The notes beneath the pieces are model-generated. The model did not search any database. It was given only the letters and a program-made list of their open reading frames with translations, and was not told the origin of the DNA. Made by a program: the position numbers and the translations under genes. Shown here piece after piece: positions 1 to 6,891 of a stretch of DNA of 10,622 bases (positions are counted from its first letter, which is position 1; each line of letters opens with the position of its first letter). Where the stretch lies: positions 1 to 10,622 of the forward strand of contig JBAZPL010000087.1 of assembly GCA_041648155.1 (NCBI GenBank), given 5' to 3'. Origin of the DNA: SSS58A sp041648155 (GTDB lineage: Bacteria; Krumholzibacteriota; Krumholzibacteriia; Krumholzibacteriales; Krumholzibacteriaceae).

Positions 1-806
1 CCGAAGGTGATTACCTCGTCGCCGAGCTCCTTCTCGATGATCCGCTTCGACTGGGAGATCTCGTTCGCCAGCAGGCCGTGATCGATGTTCGAGAAAATCG
101 GGTGGTTGACTGAATGAGCCCCGATTTCGATCCCCGCCGCGCTCATTTCCCGCAACTGGTTCCATCCCATCGTCATCGCGAACCGGCTTTCATCGATCTC
201 GACTTTGAGGTCCGCCGCGAGGCGCCGGATCAGGATCTCTTTGTCGTTTTCCGGGAGCGTCTTCACCGAGGCGATGATGTGCCGGGCGGCGGCCTGTTTC
301 GTGGCGAACGAATCGAGATCGATCGCGAGACGGATCGGTTCCTCGATCGCGGCCGACGAGCGCTTTGCGGTCTTCGCGACGTAGGCGAGGCGGTCCCACC
401 AAAATAGCCTCCTGACGCCTATGAAGCCCGCCGTCGCGAACATGACCGCCGTGAGACTGTGCTTTTTTAAAAGCGGGTATGCCACCTCATAGTTGTCGAT
501 ATAGCCGTCGTCAAAGGTGATGATCAGGGCGCGCGGAGGCAATTTTCCATTCTTCTTGAGGTGTTCACGGAGCATCTTGAAATTGATGACCTGGTAATGC
601 CGCGAGATGAAGCGAAGCTCGCCGTCGAACTGCGCCGCCGAGGCGCTCACGAGATCTTCGTCGAAGGGAAAATCCGGGGGAAGATCGAGAATCCGATGAT
701 AGCACAGGACGGTGAGGTAGTTCCCGTGGCGCGCGAGGCGAAAGCTCCGCGCCAATCCTGGTGGTACCGCGGCGAGGACATATCCGAGCGCATGCCGTTT
801 CGTCAT
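1..806 (-). CDS. Polysaccharide deacetylase (NodB fold), C-terminus cut by window edge
   Basis: I translated the minus strand from ATG at 806; it stays open to base 1, giving 268 residues with the C-terminus missing. Seen: motif 1 TFDDGY at residues 97-102 (Asp99 and Asp100 as base and metal ligand) and motif 2 GAHSVNHP at 229-236 (His231 and His235 as metal ligands). A YHRI segment lies near residue 38 and a FWWDRL segment follows motif 1, both common in deacetylases of EPS clusters. These are the NodB/CE4 hallmarks, so it should remove N- or O-acetyl groups from a glycan. The later catalytic His motif lies outside the window. No clear signal peptide is visible, which suggests a cytoplasmic or non-classically located enzyme. 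The start is supported by AGGAAGAG about six bases upstream. It is transcribed divergently from the flippase gene and has its own sigma70-like promoter. Family assignment is firm; substrate is unknown. Confidence 0.93.
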   Translation of the reverse strand, partial: MTKRHALGYVLAAVPPGLARSFRLARHGNYLTVLCYHRILDLPPDFPFDEDLVSASAAQFDGELRFISRHYQVINFKMLREHLKKNGKLPPRALIITFDDGYIDNYEVAYPLLKKHSLTAVMFATAGFIGVRRLFWWDRLAYVAKTAKRSSAAIEEPIRLAIDLDSFATKQAAARHIIASVKTLPENDKEILIRRLAADLKVEIDESRFAMTMGWNQLREMSAAGIEIGAHSVNHPIFSNIDHGLLANEISQSKRIIEKELGDEVITF

Positions 807-842
807 TGTGCTCTCTTCCTGAAGGCTCCGTGTCGGCGGCGC

Positions 843-871
843 GGGCGACGGGCGACAGTGCCAGACGGCAC
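843..871. repeat. Tandem 7-mer and small inverted repeat in deacetylase leader
   Basis: GGGCGAC occurs twice in tandem (843-849, 850-856). Directly next to it is the inverted repeat GTGCC-AGAC-GGCAC (858-871), a 5-bp stem with a 4-base loop. Both lie in the predicted untranslated leader of the deacetylase mRNA. They could be an operator or an mRNA hairpin, but are short enough to be chance in GC-rich DNA. Confidence 0.3.
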
Positions 872-917
872 CGCTCAAGTCCGCATCAAAAATGTGTATA
901 CAAGAATTCCGGGGACT

Positions 918-946
918 AGTATAAGAAACATGTCTTCGATTGGCAA
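918..946 (-). promoter_or_regulatory. Sigma70-type promoter for the deacetylase
   Basis: On the minus strand, TTGCCA (946-941) is followed after 17 bases by TATACT (923-918). Each hexamer is one base from consensus and the spacing is ideal. Transcription would start near base 911, giving a leader of about 105 bases before the ATG at 806. The -35 box lies inside the sigma54-like element that reads the other way (940-956), so the two promoters probably exclude each other. Sequence-based prediction only. Confidence 0.6.
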
Positions 947-956
947 GTCAATTGCT
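940..956 (+). promoter_or_regulatory. Sigma54-type (-24/-12) promoter for flippase operon
   Basis: TTGGCAAGTCAATTGCTT (940-957) carries GG at 942-943 and GC at 954-955. The 12-base offset is that of RpoN promoters, and the match extends to TTGGCA and TTGCT. Transcription would start near 967, leaving about 50 bases of leader before the flippase start. It is the best of three similar elements in the window. RpoN promoters need an activator; no activator gene or upstream binding site is identified here. Confidence 0.6.
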
Positions 957-1018
957 TGGTTGCCGAATGCCGTACTCGTCGGGCTCGATCCGTATAATCA
1001 TCGGGTGAAGGTGGCGCC

Positions 1019-2371
1019 GTGGTAGTCCCTATGAGGCTATTGCACCTCCCGAAATCTTGGATCGTAGGCTTGCTCAGACGCGAAAGCGTCCGCCATCTCG
1101 CCTATATATATTCAAGCAGGGTCATGACCGCGGTGCTTCGCTTCGTGGCGAGCATCATAGTCGTTCGCACCCTCGGCGCGGCGAACGTGGGGCTCGTTAC
1201 GATCGCCTCGGTCATCATGGGAATCGCAACCTCCGTGATCGAGCTCGGGCTCACGACCACGATGATCCGGAAGCTTTCCCACTATATTGCCCAGAAGGAC
1301 GACGAGAACGCCATCGGCATGTTCCGGCGGATATATTTCCTGCGCCTGGCGATATCGGGCAGCTTCATGGCGCTCGCATACTTCCTCGCGCCGGTGGTCG
1401 CCGTGCGCGCCTACGGCAACGCGGATCTCACGGTTCCCCTGCGCCTCGCCGGGCTGGGCGCGTTCATATTCAACATGTATCACCACTCGGACGCGGTGCT
1501 TCGGGCATATGAGCGGTTCAAGCAGGAGGCCCTGATCAACGTTTTCGCCTCGCTCGCGCGCCTGCTCCTCCTCATGCTCCTCTCGTACTTCGCGCTCCTC
1601 AACGTCAACAGCACGATGATCATCAACCTCGCCGAGATCTTCATCGGCTTTACGGTGATGTCGCTTCTCATACCGAGAAAATACTATACGCAGAAGGTGG
1701 GGACGCGGTATCCCCTCGGCGGGGTGCTCCGCTACAGCGGGTGGCTGTTCGCTTTTAGTCTGTTTTACATGCTTTTCGACCGGCTCGACGTTCTCATGCT
1801 CGGGTACTTCAAGCAGGCGACCGAGGTCGGTATCTATTCGGTCGCTTTCATGCTCGTTCGCCCGATCGAGATGGTGCCGGAGACGCTGAACGTCGTGTTT
1901 CTGCCCAAGGTGGCGAAGTTCACGAAGAAGGCGCAAGTGTACCGCTATTTCCGGAGCACCCTCAAGGTGACGGGACTCGTGGGGGTTGTGTGTCTCATGC
2001 TCATCATTTTCGCGAAGCAGATCATTCTCACGTTCTACGGCGCCGAATACGCCGCCTCCGTTGGCCTGTTCCAGATACTCGTCGGGGCGTTCATTCTGCT
2101 CACGGTTCTCAACCCCATCAACCTCGTCGGCCACTCGCTCAACAAGCCGCAGCTTTTTGCGATGATCGCGGCGATAAATCTTGTGCTCAACTTCACGGGC
2201 AACCTCATCTTCATCCCGCCGTACGGGGCGCTCGGCGCCGCGGTGGTCACCCTCGTCTCGCGCGTGCTCGGTGGGATCATTGGCTTCTTCATCTTGAACT
2301 TCTACCTGAACCGGTGGGAAGGGAATGCCGCGCTCGATGCCGCTCTCGCGCAGGGAGAAAAGGACGCATGA
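1019..2371 (+). CDS. Wzx-type polysaccharide flippase (MOP superfamily)
   Basis: A 450-residue, very hydrophobic protein with about 12-14 predicted membrane segments separated by short basic loops. It opens with an amphipathic stretch and then an Arg-containing first helix with VVRTLGAANVG, a pattern typical of polysaccharide-biosynthesis flippases (Polysacc_synt family). The second half has the matching FDRLDVLMLGYFKQATEVGIYSVA-type segment, here around residues 255-278, seen in the same family. Length is normal for Wzx (about 400-500). Its expected role is to flip undecaprenyl-linked glycan across the inner membrane. The start is GTG 1019, with GAAGG seven bases upstream; ATG 1031 is the alternative but sits too far from that site. 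The stop overlaps the next start (ATGA at 2368-2371). It is the first gene after the sigma54-like element at 940-956. Confidence 0.9.
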   Translation: MVVPMRLLHLPKSWIVGLLRRESVRHLAYIYSSRVMTAVLRFVASIIVVRTLGAANVGLVTIASVIMGIATSVIELGLTTTMIRKLSHYIAQKDDENAIGMFRRIYFLRLAISGSFMALAYFLAPVVAVRAYGNADLTVPLRLAGLGAFIFNMYHHSDAVLRAYERFKQEALINVFASLARLLLLMLLSYFALLNVNSTMIINLAEIFIGFTVMSLLIPRKYYTQKVGTRYPLGGVLRYSGWLFAFSLFYMLFDRLDVLMLGYFKQATEVGIYSVAFMLVRPIEMVPETLNVVFLPKVAKFTKKAQVYRYFRSTLKVTGLVGVVCLMLIIFAKQIILTFYGAEYAASVGLFQILVGAFILLTVLNPINLVGHSLNKPQLFAMIAAINLVLNFTGNLIFIPPYGALGAAVVTLVSRVLGGIIGFFILNFYLNRWEGNAALDAALAQGEKDA

Positions 2372-3537
2372 AAGTCATCTGCATAACGAATCTCTTTCCC
2401 GATGTCATGCGGCCGGGGCTCGCTCCTTTCAACAAACAGCAGATCCTGCACCTCGCCGCGTTCCACGAGCTCCGGTTGATCGTCCCCGTGCCCTGGCCGC
2501 GATACGCGGCGCTCGTGCTTCACGGCCGGAAGCCCGAGCCGCTCGAGGAATGCCGGGGCCTCATGACGGTGCACTACCCGCCCTATTTCTACACGCCGAA
2601 GATCATGCGCCGCTCCTACGGCGCCTTCTACGAACGATCGATCGCGGCGCTGTTCGACCGGCTCGTTCGAACGGATCGTCCCGACGTCGTTTACGCCACA
2701 TGGGCATATCCCGACTGCTTCGCCGCGGCGCTCCTCGCGGGAAGATACGATATTCCGTTCGTCGCGCGCATCCACGGGAGCGACATCAACGAGCATATGG
2801 AGTACCCTGTCCGCAAGCGCCGCATCCTCGACACGATGCGGTGGGCGCGGGAGGTGGTCTCGGTAAGCGCCGCGCTTCGCAAGCGGCTCGTCGCCGAGGG
2901 GGTGGACGCCGGCAAGATTCACGTCATCTACAACGGTATCGACCGCGGCCTCTTCCGGCCGTTCGACAGGGGCGCAGCGCGCCGCGAGCTCCATCTCGAC
3001 GAATCAAAGCGGATCGTTCTCTACGCAGGGAACTTCGAGCCCGTGAAGGGAATCGATATTCTCATCGAGGCGTTCGGGAAGCTCGACACCGCCGCCGAGC
3101 TGCATATCGTCGGGGATGGCCCCGAGCGGAGGCGTCTTGCCGGGCTGGCCCGGGCTCTCCCGCCCGAAAAAAAGGTGATGTTCCATGGGCGTATTCCCCA
3201 TCGGCTCATGGGAACGTGGCTGAACGCCTGCGACGTTTTCTGCCTTCCGAGCCTCGCGGAAGGGACGCCGAACGTGGTACTCGAAGCGCTCGCGTGCCGC
3301 ACACCCGTCGTCGCAGCCGACACGGGGGGGGTGCCCGAGGTGGTCTCCGCGGGCTCGGGTGTCTTGTTCCGCCGCGGCGACGCGGGGGCGCTCGCCGGCG
3401 CGCTCACGGAGACGCTCGGACGGCCGTGGGACCGGGCCCGCATCGAATGCCCGGCCGGCTCCTGGGAGGATAACGCCCGGGCGCTCGGCCGTCTGCTCGA
3501 GCGCGCCGCGCGGGAGAACGCCGGGGCGAGCCGCTAA
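2368..3537 (+). CDS. GT4-family glycosyltransferase (GT-B fold)
   Basis: The protein has 389 residues from ATG 2368, which overlaps the flippase stop and is preceded by purine-rich AGGGAG and AAAGGA tracts. Seen, in order: an N-terminal Rossmann start MKVICITNLFPD; ARIHGSDI at 133-140, the family's HGSD-type motif; YNGID at 188-192; GNFEPVKG at 221-228 with Lys227 at the nucleotide-sugar site; VGDG at 248-251; and an EX7E motif with Glu298 and Glu306. This is the standard layout of retaining GT4 enzymes, which transfer a sugar from a nucleotide donor to a lipid-linked glycan at the inner face of the inner membrane. Coupling to the flippase implies it acts on the same repeat unit. Donor and acceptor cannot be read from sequence. 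The longer open frame starting at 1990 only runs through flippase sequence and is not the start. Confidence 0.93.
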   Translation: MKVICITNLFPDVMRPGLAPFNKQQILHLAAFHELRLIVPVPWPRYAALVLHGRKPEPLEECRGLMTVHYPPYFYTPKIMRRSYGAFYERSIAALFDRLVRTDRPDVVYATWAYPDCFAAALLAGRYDIPFVARIHGSDINEHMEYPVRKRRILDTMRWAREVVSVSAALRKRLVAEGVDAGKIHVIYNGIDRGLFRPFDRGAARRELHLDESKRIVLYAGNFEPVKGIDILIEAFGKLDTAAELHIVGDGPERRRLAGLARALPPEKKVMFHGRIPHRLMGTWLNACDVFCLPSLAEGTPNVVLEALACRTPVVAADTGGVPEVVSAGSGVLFRRGDAGALAGALTETLGRPWDRARIECPAGSWEDNARALGRLLERAARENAGASR

Positions 3538-3579
3538 ATCGCCGGCGCAGGCAGGCCGCGCTTCCGGGGAGCGCCGAGC

Positions 3580-3596
3580 TGGAATAGCGATTGCAT
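3580..3596 (+). promoter_or_regulatory. Sigma54-type (-24/-12) element upstream of secreted repeat protein
   Basis: TGGAATAGCGATTGCAT (3580-3596) has GG at 3581-3582 and GC at 3593-3594, again the exact 12-base RpoN offset, with TTGCAT at the -12 side. It shares TGG-N-A-N6-TTGC[AT]T with the elements at 941 and 8376. Transcription would start near 3606, about 267 bases before the ATG at 3873, exactly where the first hairpin begins. The -24 side (TGGAA) is weaker than consensus TGGCA. Confidence 0.45.
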
Positions 3597-3816
3597 TTTC
3601 CTTCCCCTCGAGTGGTCTCACGAGGTTATGCAGCCTGTGCCCAGCCGGTGAACAATGGTCCGGCGCGAAACGATGGAGAGTCAAAGGAGCGTTCTGGGAA
3701 TAACGAGACATCGGAAGCTCCGTCTCTTCAGGCTCCGGGCGGCGGTGCCGCCGGCAGGAGCACGCGGGCCGATTGCCCATGCCGTATTGCATTTTGGCGA
3801 TTCGCGCTCTTGAAAA

Positions 3817-3845
3817 TTGACAAAACGCCCCTGGAAACATATCGT
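3817..3845 (+). promoter_or_regulatory. Sigma70-type promoter for secreted repeat protein
   Basis: A perfect TTGACA (3817-3822), a 17-base spacer and TATCGT (3840-3845, four of six consensus bases). Start of transcription would be near 3852, just before the AAGGGG ribosome-binding site at 3862-3867 and the ATG at 3873. This gives a short conventional leader and an alternative to the distant sigma54-like start. Confidence 0.5.
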
Positions 3846-3872
3846 ACAAGGTATGGGCGTGAAGGGGAACGA

Positions 3873-5765
3873 ATGAACGTTATGAAGTCGATTGGCCTCG
3901 CTGCGGTCGCGACGCTGCTCGCATGCGCGTCTCCCGTCTATTCACAGACGACTATTGCCTATACGATTCACTGGGCGCAGGTGTCCGACCCGAGTGCGAA
4001 CCGGGTGCTCGTCTACCGGTCGGTCACGAGCAATCTGGCCGATTTCGTCCCGATCGGATCGGTGGCCGTCTCGGACACCTCATACGTCGACGCGGACGGC
4101 GCCCTCGATAACGATACGAGATACCATTACAGCCTCCGGTCGCAGACCGCGGCGGGGACGCTGGGCCTGTTCTCCGCCATGGTTTCGGGCCTCACCATTT
4201 CCGAAGCCGCGTCCGAATCGCTCAAGAGCCAATGCCGGATCGATTCAATCATCACGATCGACAGCGCGACCTGCCGGGTGCACTGGTCCACGGCCGCGCC
4301 GACGACGGGCAAGGTGCGGTACTGGCAGCTCGGAACGACGACCGTCCTTGAGAGCGCCTCGACGACGACGCTTGCGACACAGCACGCGATGGTGATCGGC
4401 GGGCTCTCGAAGAACCAGATCTACTTCGCGCGGGCCGTCTCGCACGACGCCGCCGGGGCATCGCTGACGATTTCGGCTTCCCAGGGCTTCACGACGAGCC
4501 CCCCGGTGAGCGAATTTGCCATCGTGACGAGCGCCGACACGATCGACGTTCCCGAGAACGGCACCGCGGAGCTCGGAGTGAAGCTGAGCGCGCAGCCGCC
4601 GGGAGCGGTCGAGGTGACGCTCGTGCGCTCGAGCGGCGACGCCGATCTTTCGGTTCAGTCGGGCTCCGTGCTCTCGTTTACGACCTCGAACTGGGACGCG
4701 TACCAGACGGCGACCTTCGCCGCCGCGAACGACGCGGACGTCGAAAACGGCTCGGCCGACGTAATCGTGTACGTATCGGCCGGAGCGTCGGCGCCCCTCA
4801 GAACGATCAAGCTCGTGGAAAACGACGACGACGTGCTCGCCTTCGTGCTCGATCAGAGCACGCTTGCGGTGCCCGAGGCCGGCACTGCGCAGTTCCACGT
4901 CAGGCTCGGCAACCAGCCGCCGTCGAGCGTTTCCGCGCTCGTCTCCCGTTCGAGCGGGGATGGGGACATCAGCGTCCAATCGGGCGGCTCTTTGATTTTT
5001 ACGACTTCGAACTGGGACGTCGATCAGACGGTCACCCTCGCCGCGGCCGTCGACATCGACGTTGCAAACGGCGCGGCGGCGATTCTCGTTCACGGCACTT
5101 CAGGTCCGGCGGTGCCCGACGTCACGCTCGTCGCGATGGAGATCGACGATGACGCGCTCTATTTTGTGCTCGACAGCGATACGGTGGTTGTGGTGGAAGG
5201 GAGCACGGCCCAATTCCGCGTCAGGCTCGGTAATCAGCCTCCGGCGAACGTCTCCGTGTCGGTTTCGCGTCTGAGCGGGGACGAGGACATCAGCGTCCAG
5301 TCGGGCGCTTCCCTCGTTTTCACCACGTCGAACTGGAATGCCGATCAAACGGTCGTTCTCGCGGCCGCTCAGGACGATGATTCCAGAGACGGGACGGCGA
5401 CGATTCTTGTTCGCGCGATTTCCGGAGCTTCCGTGAGCGACGCGGCGCTCATCGCCAGGGAGGATGACGACGAGCCGGGCGACCGCGGCAACTTGATGGT
5501 TTCGGCCTCCATCAGGATCTATCCGATGCCCTACCGGCCCGACCGGGGCGTTCTGAAGCTCATAAGCCTTCCCGAGGACGGGAGCATCGCGATCTACGAC
5601 CTCGCGGGGCGAAAGATACAGGACATCACCTGGAGCGGTACGGAAACCACGTGGAATGGCAAGAACACCGCCGCGTCCGACGTGGCAAGCGGAAGGTATT
5701 TCCTGTTGATCAGAAACGCCGCGGGTCGCGTGGTCGAGAAACAGGCGATTCTCGTCGTGCGGTAG
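3873..5765 (+). CDS. Secreted multidomain surface protein: FN3-like x2, Calx-beta-like x3, FlgD-like tail
   Basis: The protein has 630 residues. ATG 3873 was chosen because AAGGGG lies six bases upstream and a good signal peptide follows at once: a basic start, a hydrophobic core and a likely cut after VYS at residue 24. A marginal lipobox (LLAC, Cys17) is an alternative. The same frame is open back to 3591, but that part is promoter and leader sequence. Domains seen: FN3-like at 28-108; a second FN3-like at about 122-207 with Cys121/Cys134 as a possible disulfide; three repeats at 214-320, 321-427 and 428-533, each with the FTTSNW...Q core and ending in an Asp triplet; and an Ig-like tail at about 546-630 (IYPMPYRP, IYDLAGR, SGRYFLLIRN) resembling FlgD-Ig and T9SS sorting tails. 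It is probably exported, calcium-binding or adhesive, and linked to the outer surface or matrix. No catalytic motif is visible. It ends 12 bases from the convergent gene at 5778. Confidence 0.85.
   Translation: MNVMKSIGLAAVATLLACASPVYSQTTIAYTIHWAQVSDPSANRVLVYRSVTSNLADFVPIGSVAVSDTSYVDADGALDNDTRYHYSLRSQTAAGTLGLFSAMVSGLTISEAASESLKSQCRIDSIITIDSATCRVHWSTAAPTTGKVRYWQLGTTTVLESASTTTLATQHAMVIGGLSKNQIYFARAVSHDAAGASLTISASQGFTTSPPVSEFAIVTSADTIDVPENGTAELGVKLSAQPPGAVEVTLVRSSGDADLSVQSGSVLSFTTSNWDAYQTATFAAANDADVENGSADVIVYVSAGASAPLRTIKLVENDDDVLAFVLDQSTLAVPEAGTAQFHVRLGNQPPSSVSALVSRSSGDGDISVQSGGSLIFTTSNWDVDQTVTLAAAVDIDVANGAAAILVHGTSGPAVPDVTLVAMEIDDDALYFVLDSDTVVVVEGSTAQFRVRLGNQPPANVSVSVSRLSGDEDISVQSGASLVFTTSNWNADQTVVLAAAQDDDSRDGTATILVRAISGASVSDAALIAREDDDEPGDRGNLMVSASIRIYPMPYRPDRGVLKLISLPEDGSIAIYDLAGRKIQDITWSGTETTWNGKNTAASDVASGRYFLLIRNAAGRVVEKQAILVVR
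4512..5471 (+). repeat. Three in-frame Calx-beta-like repeats (107, 107, 106 residues)
   Basis: Units lie at 4512-4832, 4833-5153 and 5154-5471. All share a V.E.GTA start, a GD.D.SVQSG block, the FTTSNW...QT segment and a terminal DDD. Units 2 and 3 are closest to each other even at DNA level: GACATCAGCGTCCA is identical in both, as is TCAGGCTCGG. This suggests a later duplication of that pair. Unit 3 is one residue shorter. Such repeats form beta-sandwiches in bacterial adhesins and matrix proteins; calcium binding by the Asp-rich joins is inference. Confidence 0.85.
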
Positions 5766-5777
5766 CGCCCGGTCCGC

Positions 5778-6878
5778 TCAGCGACTGCCGCCGGGCGGCG
5801 CGAGCCGGTAATCGAAGAGCTCCTCGATCGGGCGATCCACGCCGTCGTTGAAAGCGTAGACGACGTTCGCCATCTCCCGCGCGGATACGTAATAGAGGCG
5901 GAAACGCTCCGCGTCTCCGCACTCCTTCTCGAGGAGGCCGAACGCGGTCTCGATCCCTCCCCCGAAGAGAAAATCGAAGTTGCGGGGCTTCAGGCCGTGC
6001 GTGTGCACCTTGACGAAAACGGTGTCCGTTTTCCCCCGCACCCCGATCCGCCGGTCGATCCACAGGCGCACGCGGTCGCGCGTCACGGGGCTCGTCGACG
6101 AGACGTCGCCGTTTTCGATCCGGGGAAAGACGCCCCGGGCCCTGCCGCGCCAGTTGAGCGCGAGGGGGCCCTGAATGAGGAGAAGGTCGCCGCTCCCCTT
6201 TCCCCCGAAAACGACGGATCGTCCCCTGTCGTGCGATTTGGGGCGAAGGGGATCGTCGTCGGCGAAATAGATCGAGTTCGCCGTGCGCGTCTGTGTCCCC
6301 CCTTTGACGGGAGCCGAGGGCATCGTGAAATCGGCGTAGCATCCCGTTTCCCTCAGGAGCGTGATCTCGTTATTGACGCCGCACCACCGGCCGTCGGCGC
6401 GGGAGTTGTCGAGAGACCAGTTGCCGTGGATGAACGCGTATTTGATCCTCCCGTCGAAGCGGTCGCGGGAGAGGAGCCCGTGCCCCGCGAGTCGCTCGAT
6501 AAAGCGGGCGATCTTGATCCGGAAGATGTCTCCGGTGTCGCCGTCGTGGTGGATGTGCACCTCGACCTCGCCGAAACCCCTCGCGCAGTGGTCCGCGAGC
6601 AGCGCGAGCCCCTCGGGCCGGTACTGCTCCTCCGGGAAGAAGTACGTGTGCCGCGGAGATCTGCCGCGGAAGTCCGCATGTCCCTCGGCCGCGGCCTCGT
6701 ACCGCGCGATCCATTTGCTGATACGGCTTATCTGAAGCTCGGGCGGATCGTCCGGCCGCTGTTCCGGCTCGAAGTGATCTGCGAACGCGAACAGGACGTT
6801 CGCGGGGCGCTGGATGGGCGGGCGCCGCCTCGCGATGCATCCGGGGAGCCAAACGAGTATGTCTTTCGGGATCCGCAT
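5778..6878 (-). CDS. Conserved EPS-cluster protein of unknown function, deacetylase-like
   Basis: The protein has 366 residues with no signal peptide or membrane segment. ATG 6878 has GAGGAAGG just upstream and lies 13 bases after the ligase stop, so the two genes form an operon. I recall close relatives as unnamed proteins in exopolysaccharide clusters, sharing the blocks HGNWSLDNS (151-159), CGVNNEITLLRETGCYADFT (166-185) and IQGPLALNW (235-243); this is from memory. Visible metal- or acid-type residues are Asp34-His35 in FADHFEP, His108/His110/His111 in EVHIHHDGD, His151, and His292/His294 in VHTHG. Asp-His near the N-terminus, a central HxHH and a C-terminal HxH would suit a metal-dependent hydrolase of the NodB-like (beta/alpha)-barrel type. 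The canonical TFDDG and HSxxH motifs are absent. Working name: polysaccharide deacetylase-like protein; the reaction is not established. Confidence 0.75.
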   Translation of the reverse strand: MRIPKDILVWLPGCIARRRPPIQRPANVLFAFADHFEPEQRPDDPPELQISRISKWIARYEAAAEGHADFRGRSPRHTYFFPEEQYRPEGLALLADHCARGFGEVEVHIHHDGDTGDIFRIKIARFIERLAGHGLLSRDRFDGRIKYAFIHGNWSLDNSRADGRWCGVNNEITLLRETGCYADFTMPSAPVKGGTQTRTANSIYFADDDPLRPKSHDRGRSVVFGGKGSGDLLLIQGPLALNWRGRARGVFPRIENGDVSSTSPVTRDRVRLWIDRRIGVRGKTDTVFVKVHTHGLKPRNFDFLFGGGIETAFGLLEKECGDAERFRLYYVSAREMANVVYAFNDGVDRPIEELFDYRLAPPGGSR

Positions 6879-6891
6879 GCGACCTTCCTCG

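Larger units (their letters stand above)
3538..3872. other. 335-base gene-free leader region with hairpins and two promoters
   Basis: No convincing gene is present. The stretch holds a sigma54-like element (3580-3596) and a hairpin built from CCTCG (3606-3610) and CGAGG (3621-3625), with GTG/CAC pairing inside. A second stem follows, GCCGG/CCGGC (3644-3648/3660-3664), then a third, GGCGGC/GCCGCC (3738-3743/3747-3752). A sigma70-like promoter (3817-3845) completes it. The ten-base word ATTGCATTTT occurs twice (3590-3599 and 3786-3795). I could not match the structure to a known riboswitch class, including c-di-GMP types. It is either a long structured 5' leader or an unrecognised small RNA. 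Confidence 0.5.

Noticed and set aside
1112..2134. 340-residue minus-strand open frame opposite the flippase
   Set aside because: The product is rich in Glu, Arg and His with no domain, as expected of an antisense shadow. The plus-strand flippase is unmistakable.
3786..3795. Second ATTGCATTTT as another -12 element
   Set aside because: The position 12 bases upstream of the GC reads CC, not GG, so there is no -24 element.
3655..3813. Possible 52-codon gene starting at ATG 3655 in the leader
   Set aside because: Only a weak GGTGA precedes it, the product is Arg-rich without a recognisable pattern, and the frame is easily open by chance in GC-rich DNA.
3591..3872. In-frame 94-residue N-terminal extension of the secreted repeat protein
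   Set aside because: The extension has no recognisable domain, covers promoter and hairpin sequence, and would bury a good signal peptide. ATG 3873 has a ribosome-binding site and a signal peptide directly after it.
4245..5093. 282-residue minus-strand open frame opposite the repeat protein
   Set aside because: Arg- and Val-rich shadow; the plus strand encodes clear beta-sandwich repeats here.
5766..5797. Hairpin CGCCCGG/CCGGGCG between the convergent genes as a terminator
   Set aside because: A 7-bp stem with an 18-base loop, no T-tract on either side, and overlap with the end of the minus-strand gene. It may help stop transcription but is not a supportable intrinsic terminator.
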